DNA of 14,190 nt, taken from Gammaproteobacteria bacterium (GTDB lineage: Bacteria > Pseudomonadota > Gammaproteobacteria > Pseudomonadales > Azotimanducaceae). Positions 8,246 to 13,649 of this stretch are shown one piece after another. Every line of letters starts with the position of its first letter. Position 1 is the stretch's first letter. The stretch lies in the NCBI GenBank assembly GCA_030432795.1, contig JAUILW010000033.1:1-14190 (forward strand), written 5' to 3'. The notes beneath the pieces are model-generated. The model ran no database searches and was not told the origin of the DNA. It saw nothing but the letters and a program-made list of their open reading frames with translations. Both the position numbers and the translations under genes were made by a program.

Positions 8246-9684
8246 TACAAGGCCTCCGCGGAGACGATCACATCATCCCAGCCGCCGCCCATGGCCTTGT
8301 ACAGGGTCACGGTATCGGCGAGGAGGCGCTGATGAATGTCCAGCAACGATTGATTGCTGGCCAGCAGCCGTCGCTCCGACTCCAGCACCTCGAGCTGCGA
8401 TACCAGACCAACCTGAAGCTGGCGCTGCGTCTGTTGGGCAACCGTGCGCAGATTGGTCACTTCCCGTTCGAGCTCGGCCTTTTGCGCACGACGGCTGCTG
8501 ATATTGATCAGCGCCCGCTCCACCTCTTCGAATGCCAGCAATACCGTCCTGCGGTATTCCTCTTCGCGGGTTTTGGTGCTGGCTTTGCTCGATCGGATAC
8601 GTGTCTGCACGCTGGGGTCGAATATCGGCAGATTGACCGACGGACCGATTCCAAACGTGAACGACTTGATGAACGACGACAGCGAGGCGCTCGCCAGGTT
8701 GCCGCCGCCGCGGGTGTTGCCCGTGAGGCTGATGGAGGGCAACCTCGCCAGCTGTGCCTGCCCCACGAGCTCGTGGGCTTCGAGCACGCGATACTCTGCG
8801 GCAACGATGTCCGGCCGCCGCCGCAGCAGGTCCGCCGGAAGACCTTCCGGGATGGCAAGATCCTGCACGCTCTTCGTGAGAGGCGCTTCTGGCACGTCGA
8901 GGTCCGCTGCCGGCACGCCGAGCAGGGTGGCAAGCGCAAGCTCGCCGACATCCCGCTGGCGCTGCAGATCGAGCAGCCCGCGGCGGATGCTGGTGAGCTC
9001 CGCTTCCTGGCGCAACACCTCGGTGTTGGCCACGAGTCCTTCGGTGTGCTGCTGCTGGTAGATGTCCAGTATCGAGCTGGCCGTGTTCAGGGCGCGGCGC
9101 TGGATTTCCATCTGCTCGTCGAGCTGGCGCACGAGGAAGTACGCCGATGCCACCTGCGACACCGTCGCGAGATAGGCGGCCCGCCAGTCGGCCTCACCGG
9201 CCCGGTAGGCCGCGCGGCGGGCGTTCACCCCCTTTTTCAGCTTGCCCCAGGTGTCCAGCTCCCAGGCAAGCTGGGTATCCGCGCCGTAGGCACTGTCGCT
9301 TTCGAACTGATCGGTGAACGGGTTACGCTGCCCGCTCCGGGTGACATTGCCACTGGCCGTAAGTCGCGGTAATCGAGCCGCCTGGGCCTGACCGATGGCG
9401 GCACCCGCTTCTTCGACCCGCGCCACAGCGATGCGCAGATCGAGGTTTCCGTCGATGCTCCGCTCGATCAGGGTATTGAGGTAGGCATCCTGGAAGCCCT
9501 TCCACCAGCCCGGCACGATCGCAGCCTTCGCAGAAGAGGCCGTATTCTTGAACTGCTGCGGCGTGGCAGCGTCCGGCCGCTCGTAGGGCGTAGTACCCAA
9601 ACCGGTGCAACCGCACAGCGTCGCGACAGCCAGCACCACAACGGCACTACGCTGTACCCAGCGGCGCAGCGAACGGATCAGCAT
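8245..9684 (-). CDS. NodT-family outer membrane factor lipoprotein (TolC-like duct)
   Basis: A 479-residue outer-membrane efflux protein of the TolC superfamily, which forms a trimeric channel across the outer membrane and periplasm. The N-terminus is a lipoprotein signal (RSLRRW then a hydrophobic run) with lipobox LCGC, Cys26; Thr at +2 predicts outer-membrane sorting. Two OEP repeats are visible: one with WWKGFQDAYLNTLIERSIDGNLDLRIAVARVEEA-type sequence (about 60-95) and ARLPRLTASG, the second with RRRPDIVAAEYRVLEAHELVGQAQLARLPSISL-type sequence. That lipid-anchored layout with the LLRRRPDI stretch is typical of NodT/OprM proteins of RND pumps, not classic TolC. ATG 9684 has GGAGG 4 bases upstream. 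It lies 84 bases after the phosphatase gene and overlaps the FHA gene by one base, so in context it should be the exit duct for the HlyD-ABC pair. Confidence 0.94.
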   Translation of the reverse strand: MLIRSLRRWVQRSAVVVLAVATLCGCTGLGTTPYERPDAATPQQFKNTASSAKAAIVPGWWKGFQDAYLNTLIERSIDGNLDLRIAVARVEEAGAAIGQAQAARLPRLTASGNVTRSGQRNPFTDQFESDSAYGADTQLAWELDTWGKLKKGVNARRAAYRAGEADWRAAYLATVSQVASAYFLVRQLDEQMEIQRRALNTASSILDIYQQQHTEGLVANTEVLRQEAELTSIRRGLLDLQRQRDVGELALATLLGVPAADLDVPEAPLTKSVQDLAIPEGLPADLLRRRPDIVAAEYRVLEAHELVGQAQLARLPSISLTGNTRGGGNLASASLSSFIKSFTFGIGPSVNLPIFDPSVQTRIRSSKASTKTREEEYRRTVLLAFEEVERALINISSRRAQKAELEREVTNLRTVAQQTQRQLQVGLVSQLEVLESERRLLASNQSLLDIHQRLLADTVTLYKAMGGGWDDVIVSAEAL

Positions 9685-9685
9685 C

Positions 9686-9702
9686 AGGCCTCCATATGGC
9701 CT
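9686..9702 (-). repeat. Inverted repeat over the ribosome binding site of the outer membrane factor gene
   Basis: The sequence AGGCC-N7-GGCCT forms a perfect 5-bp stem. In the mRNA of the outer-membrane factor gene the right arm overlaps the last bases of GGAGG, 2-3 bases from ATG 9684. A folded stem could lower initiation. It is short, so chance is possible. Confidence 0.35.
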
Positions 9703-9703
9703 C

Positions 9704-9716
9704 GGCGCAGGGCGCC
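9704..9716. repeat. Small GC-rich inverted repeat in the phosphatase/outer-membrane-factor gap
   Basis: GGCGC-agg-GCGCC is a perfect 5-bp repeat with a 3-base loop, in the 84-base gap between two co-directional genes. No U-rich tail follows in the direction of transcription, so it does not look like an intrinsic terminator; it may be a weak attenuating or mRNA-processing hairpin, or chance. Confidence 0.3.
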
Positions 9717-9729
9717 CTCAACACAGTAG

Positions 9730-9744
9730 GCGCAATTACTGCGC
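9730..9744. repeat. Inverted repeat between the phosphatase and outer membrane factor genes
   Basis: GCGCA-ATTAC-TGCGC is a perfect 5-bp inverted repeat with a 5-base spacer, in the gap upstream of the outer-membrane-factor gene. It could be an operator or a small hairpin; there is no T-run to make it a terminator. The minus strand across it (GTGCGC-N5-TTGCG) also resembles a sigma-54 element but lacks the invariant GG. Confidence 0.35.
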
Positions 9745-9768
9745 ACAGCGGGTCAACAGCCGAGCAAA

Positions 9769-10689
9769 TCAGCCGATGAGGGCAACGCACACCGCGCCGA
9801 ACAGCCCTATGCCGGCAAGCAGCCACCAGAAACGCCGCTTCGGAGCGGGCACCATGCCCGGGGGCAGGCGCATGGTCACACTCTGCGGGTCATCTGCATC
9901 ACCGGCCTCCGCGACCCACCGCTCACCATCAAAGCGTTGATAAACCACCGGCAGAGCGGCAGTGCTCTCCGCCAGCTCACCGTAGCCGCGCACGACGATG
10001 CAGCTCGCATTGTCCTGACCGCCCGAGCGCACGGCAGAGCGGATCAGCCCTTTGGCGACATCCTCCGCTGGCTGGGGTGAGGCAAGCGCTGCCTGCAATG
10101 CTCGAGGGTCGATCGGGCCAGACACGCCGTCGCTGCAGATCAGCAGGCATTCTCCAGCCGTCAATACGCCGGCGTTGGTACCCACGCGCAATCGTGGCTG
10201 GTTGGCACCTAAGGCCTGAGTGATGAGGTGACTTCCCGGATGCACATCGGCGTCGCCGAACGCGAGCTTGCTGGAGTCCACCAGGTTCTGAACGTAGGAG
10301 TGGTCCCTGGTAAGCAGTTTGAGCTGACCATCCCAAAGATAAACACGGCTGTCGCCGACCCAGGCAAGGTCATACCGATGCCCGTCAAAATGCACCGCCG
10401 CTACCGTGGATGCCATGCGCCGCCAACCACGCCGCTCTGCGAGCAGACATACCGCGGCATGCGCGTCACGCACTGCCACCTTCAGCGGCCGGTGACGTTG
10501 CACAGAATGACGCAAGGTCTCACACACGAGCCGGCTCGCTACCTGCCCGCGCTCCTCGCCGCCAACACCATCGGCCACCACGAACAGGCTGGCATCCGGG
10601 TCGAGCAAGACGCTGTCTTCGTTCTCCCGGCGACAGCCCCGGTCGCTCCAGGCGCCGTGCGTGAGGCGATCAGTAGCGCACTCGTTCAT
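9769..10689 (-). CDS. PP2C-family Ser/Thr protein phosphatase with C-terminal membrane anchor
   Basis: A 306-residue phosphatase that removes phosphate from Ser/Thr residues using two metal ions. Motifs: WSDRGCRRENED (14-25), VVADGVGGEERGQVAS (37-52, metal ligand Asp40 and Gly41), WVGDSRVYLW (110-119), TRDHSYVQNL, CSDGVSGPID (185-194, Asp187) and GGQDNAS (223-229, Asp226). All metal-binding positions are present, so it should be active. The extra tail (about 235-306) contains DDPQSVTMRLP and ends in a membrane helix (about 286-304) after KRR, anchoring the catalytic domain to the cytoplasmic face. ATG 10689 was chosen because CAGGAG lies 7 bases upstream; the adjacent ATG at 10692 (4 bases) is possible. 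A longer open frame to 10932 runs through the promoter and is not used. It is the first gene of the operon, and likely the counter-enzyme to a Ser/Thr kinase whose signal the FHA protein reads. Confidence 0.94.
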   Translation of the reverse strand: MNECATDRLTHGAWSDRGCRRENEDSVLLDPDASLFVVADGVGGEERGQVASRLVCETLRHSVQRHRPLKVAVRDAHAAVCLLAERRGWRRMASTVAAVHFDGHRYDLAWVGDSRVYLWDGQLKLLTRDHSYVQNLVDSSKLAFGDADVHPGSHLITQALGANQPRLRVGTNAGVLTAGECLLICSDGVSGPIDPRALQAALASPQPAEDVAKGLIRSAVRSGGQDNASCIVVRGYGELAESTAALPVVYQRFDGERWVAEAGDADDPQSVTMRLPPGMVPAPKRRFWWLLAGIGLFGAVCVALIG

Positions 10690-10702
10690 CATCACGCTCC
10701 TG
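10690..10702 (-). promoter_or_regulatory. Ribosome binding site of the PP2C phosphatase gene
   Basis: The minus strand reads CAGGAGCGTG ATG ATG AAC. CAGGAG (10697-10702) is 7 bases from ATG 10689 and 4 from ATG 10692, which fixes the start within one codon and excludes the longer upstream open frame. Confidence 0.75.
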
Positions 10703-10782
10703 TCCCATGGGTGAATCCGCGAAGATCGTCCGCAACACCCGTACCCTACGATCGGTACCCCGACCACCGTGCGTGTAAACCA

Positions 10783-10798
10783 AGCAGAAATGGTGCCA
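10783..10798 (-). promoter_or_regulatory. Sigma-54 (RpoN) promoter for the phosphatase/secretion operon
   Basis: The minus strand reads TGGCAC CATTT CTGCT. Against the consensus TGGCAC-N5-TTGC(A/T) the -24 element is perfect, the -12 element has one mismatch (C for the first T), and the invariant GG-N10-GC spacing is exact. Transcription would begin near 10772, leaving a leader of about 80 bases before the phosphatase ATG. A match this good in a 350-base gap is unlikely by chance (roughly 1 in 100 by simple counting), and the operon carries its own sigma-54 activator gene, which strengthens the call. Confidence 0.65.
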
Positions 10799-10883
10799 GC
10801 TGCAGCAAGCCTGCCTTGGAGAGCGCAACCTGTTGAAGTTATTCGTGTTTCTCCTGAGCCGCACCGAAGAAACACAGACATTG

Positions 10884-10900
10884 GTTGGCTTGCAGCCAAC
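10884..10900. promoter_or_regulatory. Perfect inverted repeat, possible upstream activator site
   Basis: GTTGGCT-TGC-AGCCAAC has 7-bp arms and a 3-base centre. Its midpoint is about 120 bases upstream of the start predicted for the sigma-54 promoter at 10783-10798, within the usual 80-200 base range for enhancer-binding-protein sites. No T-run follows, so it is not a terminator. It could alternatively regulate the plus-strand LysM gene, about 140 bases away. Binding partner is inferred. Confidence 0.5.
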
Positions 10901-11038
10901 ACCAGGCGGCACAACGTCTGCCACATCCACACAGCGCCAGCGCGATCCTAACAATCGTTCACACGCTAACGAACAGCCCTTGCCACTTTCTAAGAATGTC
11001 GGGAAACTCGGCACTCGAAAGCAGAACGAACAGACACC

Positions 11039-12001
11039 ATGCACCAGCTCTACGCAGCGGTTGCGCTGCTCGGCGTTTCGGTTCTCCTGTGGGGTTGTCA
11101 ATCGGCTCCGTCGCCGGAGCCGGAGCCCACACCACCCGAGACGCCCACCGAAGAAGTTGTGGCAGAGCCCGAAATCAACCTGCCTCCGGCAGAGGCTCTG
11201 CGCACGGCCATCGCGCTTCTGCAGGAAGGTGATGCCGCAGGCGCGCGACTGCACCTGCAAAGCTATATCCGAGAGGTGCCCGACAGCCGCATGGCGCGCA
11301 ATCTGCTGGCGCAGATTGACACACCGATTAACGAGTACTTCCCAGCAGAGCATTTCAACGTGAAACTCGCCAGAGGGGAGACCCTGTCGAGCCTTGCGAG
11401 AGCCTACCTGGGTGATGCGCTGGCGTTTCACGCACTCGCTCGCTACAACGGTATTAGCAAACCCGCGCAGGTCATTGTCGGACAATCGATTCGCATTCCA
11501 CAGACCGAGGCAGCCATCGCCGCGCGGGATAGAGCGCAAGCCGAGTCGGTTGCGCCAGACGATTCCGAACCTGCGAAAGAGATCACCGAAGCGCCTACCG
11601 ACGTTGCCGAACCGCCAAAGGAGGAGGTGGAGACCGCGCCGACGGACGCAACAGCCGACCAGCGCGATGAGGAGGTCAGGCCCGATCTGCTGACGCGTGC
11701 GGAAGCGGCAGCCGAAGCCGGTGAGTTCGAGTCTGCCCTCGACCTTGTCCAGCAAGCCCGACAGACTTCTGACGACCCAGCAGCCACCGCGCGCATTCAA
11801 GCCATCGAGCGCCGGGTTGCGGAGTTTCACTATCAACAGGCGGTGTCGGCATTCTCGCGTCAGGACCTGGGCGCCACCATCCATCACGCCGACGCGGTGC
11901 TCGACATCGACCCGCAGCACACCAACGCGCGCCTGTACAAGGCCCGGGCGTTGGAACTGCAGAGCAAACTCGAAGCACTCAGCGCCGATCAGGACGGTTA
12001 G
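11039..12001 (+). CDS. LysM- and TPR-containing lipoprotein
   Basis: A 320-residue lipoprotein. The signal peptide ends in lipobox LWGC (Cys20); Gln at +2 predicts outer-membrane sorting. A Pro/Glu-rich linker (23-50) is followed by a short TPR-like helical repeat (about 50-95), a LysM domain (about 105-154: FNVKLARGETLSSLARAYLGD, then NGIS and VIVGQSIRIP), a second acidic Pro/Ala/Glu linker (about 160-213) and a C-terminal TPR pair (about 215-310: AEAAAEAGEFESALDLVQQA, then AVSAFSRQDLGATIHHADAVLDIDP). LysM binds peptidoglycan or other GlcNAc glycans; TPRs bind proteins. It is the only plus-strand gene, transcribed away from the phosphatase and converging with the small lipoprotein gene 14 bases further on. 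It may anchor a complex to the cell wall; its link to the secretion operon rests on position only. Confidence 0.88.
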   Translation: MHQLYAAVALLGVSVLLWGCQSAPSPEPEPTPPETPTEEVVAEPEINLPPAEALRTAIALLQEGDAAGARLHLQSYIREVPDSRMARNLLAQIDTPINEYFPAEHFNVKLARGETLSSLARAYLGDALAFHALARYNGISKPAQVIVGQSIRIPQTEAAIAARDRAQAESVAPDDSEPAKEITEAPTDVAEPPKEEVETAPTDATADQRDEEVRPDLLTRAEAAAEAGEFESALDLVQQARQTSDDPAATARIQAIERRVAEFHYQQAVSAFSRQDLGATIHHADAVLDIDPQHTNARLYKARALELQSKLEALSADQDG

Positions 12002-12015
12002 CGGAGCAGCCCACG

Positions 12016-12660
12016 TCACTGAACTGCCCGGATCGCTTCGAGGTTACGCAGCATGCGTTGCGTCTGCTGCAGAGCGCGGGTCGCTTCGGCATGCTCAGGC
12101 TGTACCGTCAAAGCCTGCTCATACAGCTCCAATGCAAGCCGAAGATCGCTCGCAGCCGCGAGCCTGCCACGCTGATACAACGCCTCGGCCTGCGCTGCGC
12201 GATCCGAAGCATCGTCGGGTTGGTGCACTGACTGTTCCATCGGAGCGGCGTGCGTCGTTGGTGCTTCCGGCCGATCAGAAAACACCAGCGGCGAAAGGTA
12301 CTGCCTCTCGTCGTGCTGTTCCAGCCAGCGCAGTGCAGTGGGATGCGCATCGTCGAGAAGCAACAGTTGCAGTCCGCCTTGCGCGTCGCCACCGGACCGG
12401 CTTAGCAGATCAACCATCCATTGCCGACGCCGTTCCTCCAGGCGGCGGATCTGCGCCTGTGGATGATCGCCGTCGTCGAGCAGCGCCACCGCACGCCAGG
12501 CAGCGATAGCCGCGCGCAGATCGCCCGCTCCTTCCGCTGCCTGTGCAATCGCCAACTGGCGCTGCACGAACGCGGCATCACCCCGTTGGGTGTTCTGTGT
12601 TGTGGGCTGCAGGGCACATCCGCCATGGAAACATGCCAACACTACGATCAGCCACTTCAC
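12016..12660 (-). CDS. Small TPR lipoprotein, function unknown
   Basis: A 214-residue protein with a lipoprotein signal (MKWLIVVLACFHGGC; Cys15, Ala at +2). The lipobox HGGC is atypical at -3, so lipidation is likely rather than certain. Helical repeats occur at about 33-65 (QLAIAQAAEGAGDLRAAIAAW) and a clear TPR unit at about 155-200 (AEALYQRGRLAAASDLRLALELYEQAL followed by QPEHAEA), with a less structured Pro/His-rich stretch between (about 128-150). The start is GTG, overlapping the deacetylase stop (GTGA) with no clear ribosome binding site, so translation is probably coupled. I do not recognise a named family. In architecture it resembles the TPR parts of the LysM lipoprotein it converges with. 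It presumably sits on the inner face of the outer membrane as a protein-binding scaffold. Confidence 0.82.
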   Translation of the reverse strand: MKWLIVVLACFHGGCALQPTTQNTQRGDAAFVQRQLAIAQAAEGAGDLRAAIAAWRAVALLDDGDHPQAQIRRLEERRRQWMVDLLSRSGGDAQGGLQLLLLDDAHPTALRWLEQHDERQYLSPLVFSDRPEAPTTHAAPMEQSVHQPDDASDRAAQAEALYQRGRLAAASDLRLALELYEQALTVQPEHAEATRALQQTQRMLRNLEAIRAVQ

Positions 12661-13649
12661 CAGGCAGAAGCAGCACGCAACGTCTGCAACCGGCGAGCAA
12701 ACGTATCGAGATCATCACCGCCATAAATCATCGACCGCCGGATGAGATAGGGCGATCCGAAGACCGGGCTGCCGCCACGAGCAACCGTCAGCCCAAGTCC
12801 ATAGCCAGCCGCTTCGAGCGCTTCGACGACTGGCCGCGTTACCTCGCCATAGGGATACGCGAAGTAGCGTGGCTTTGTCCCAAGATGCTTCTCCAACACC
12901 GCACCAGCGGCGATCACTTCCCGCTGGATCCGCTGCCTGTACGCTTCAGGCTGCTCGCCCGCCGCCGGCACCAGGCTGGCGTGACTGTACGAATGGGACT
13001 GCACGTCAAAGCGCCCCGTCGCCACGAGCGCACGAAGCTGCCGCCAGGACAACGCGTGACCACCGCCGATGAACTGCGGGTAGACGAACAACGTTGCCGG
13101 GTATCCGTAGCGTGCAAGGATTGGCGCGGCGATGTCCGCGACCGAGCGGTAACCATCGTCGAAGGTCAGCACCACGGCGCGTTCTGGCACCGGTAAGCGA
13201 CGATTCCTCATCGCCTCGAAGTCCGAAAGACGCACCACGCGAAATCCGTGGTCGCGCAGGTAGCGCATCTGCGCCTCGAAGGCATCCCGCGACACGACCA
13301 TTGGATCGGCCGAGCGACGTTCGGAGAAGCGGTGATAGCACAGCACCTGCACCTGCCGCACGCCGTCAGGCGAGACGTATGCAGTGTTTATGGGCAACAA
13401 CGGTTGCGTTATCACATCGCCCACGTTGAGCTGCGACTGGGGATCAAGCCCGTTCGCGCGGGCAATCGTCATCGCTTGCGCACTGCTGCCAGCCAGCCGG
13501 TGTGACACGTCCATGACGCGCATCGGCTCGCCGATACGCAACAGACGAAAATGCTCGGTACGACCCACTTCCCGCAGCGGCTCCTGAACCTTCAGCGCAC
13601 ACCCGAAGAGCAGGACGGTGAGCAGCAAGAGTGCCAGCGGCTTGCGCAT
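12657..13649 (-). CDS. Polysaccharide deacetylase lipoprotein with LysM-like N-terminal domain
   Basis: A 330-residue lipoprotein: signal peptide with lipobox LFGC (Cys17, Ala at +2), a LysM-like module (about 32-83: EHFRLLRIGEPMRVMDVSHRL, then ANGLD and LNVGDVI) and a NodB/carbohydrate-esterase-4 domain (about 100-320). Catalytic motifs: LTFDDGY (161-167, Asp164 base and Asp165 metal ligand), the metal-binding HSYSH (219-223) and YFAYPYGEV (262-270). The opening VLCYHRF (102-108) is typical of this group. Such enzymes remove N-acetyl groups from GlcNAc polymers (peptidoglycan or extracellular polysaccharide); which one cannot be told here. Its ATG overlaps the HAMP gene's TGA (ATGA), and it overlaps the small lipoprotein by 4 bases, so the three form one coupled unit. 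The recognisable active-site motifs suggest an active, envelope-facing enzyme. Confidence 0.92.
   Translation of the reverse strand: MRKPLALLLLTVLLFGCALKVQEPLREVGRTEHFRLLRIGEPMRVMDVSHRLAGSSAQAMTIARANGLDPQSQLNVGDVITQPLLPINTAYVSPDGVRQVQVLCYHRFSERRSADPMVVSRDAFEAQMRYLRDHGFRVVRLSDFEAMRNRRLPVPERAVVLTFDDGYRSVADIAAPILARYGYPATLFVYPQFIGGGHALSWRQLRALVATGRFDVQSHSYSHASLVPAAGEQPEAYRQRIQREVIAAGAVLEKHLGTKPRYFAYPYGEVTRPVVEALEAAGYGLGLTVARGGSPVFGSPYLIRRSMIYGGDDLDTFARRLQTLRAASAW

Larger units (their letters stand above)
10693..11038. other. Divergent control region between the phosphatase and LysM lipoprotein genes
   Basis: These 346 bases hold no convincing gene. Contents seen: a sigma-54-type promoter on the minus strand (10783-10798); a perfect 7-bp inverted repeat (10884-10900); smaller repeats GTACC-N8-GGTAC (10741-10758) and TCGTT-N8-AACGA (10955-10972). 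For the plus-strand LysM gene no good sigma-70 promoter is visible: TTGCCA at 10980 with GAAACT 17 bases later is poor, and no strong ribosome binding site precedes ATG 11039. Confidence 0.6.

Noticed and set aside
8110..9372. 420-codon plus-strand open frame opposite the outer membrane factor gene
   Set aside because: The minus strand encodes a complete NodT-family lipoprotein with a signal peptide; the plus frame has no domain features.
9731..9746. Sigma-54-like element (GTGCGC-N5-TTGCG, minus strand) before the outer membrane factor gene
   Set aside because: The invariant GG of the -24 box is missing, with several other mismatches.
9728..9756. TTGACC as a -35 box for a sigma-70 promoter of the outer membrane factor gene
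   Set aside because: No acceptable -10 hexamer occurs 16-18 bases downstream.
10908..10923. Second sigma-54-like element on the minus strand (TGGCAG-N5-GTGCC)
   Set aside because: Spacing is right but both boxes are imperfect and it lies farther upstream than the better site at 10783-10798; not reported as a separate promoter.
10690..10932. N-terminal extension of the phosphatase upstream of ATG 10692
   Set aside because: It would run through the sigma-54 promoter, has no PP2C similarity, and a good ribosome binding site sits directly before ATG 10689/10692.
10769..11038. Possible short plus-strand precursor peptide genes in the control region, including one with a PTPGG stretch
   Set aside because: No ribosome binding sites, no typical leader helix before the glycines, and the frame simply continues out of phase into the LysM gene.
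12002..12015. Bidirectional terminator between the convergent LysM and TPR lipoprotein genes
   Set aside because: The 14-base gap and flanks show no stem-loop with a T-run on either strand.
10670..12019. 449-codon minus-strand open frame opposite the LysM gene
   Set aside because: It is antisense to a lipoprotein with clear signal peptide, LysM and TPR; the frame is Arg/Cys-rich without motifs and overlaps the promoter region and phosphatase start.
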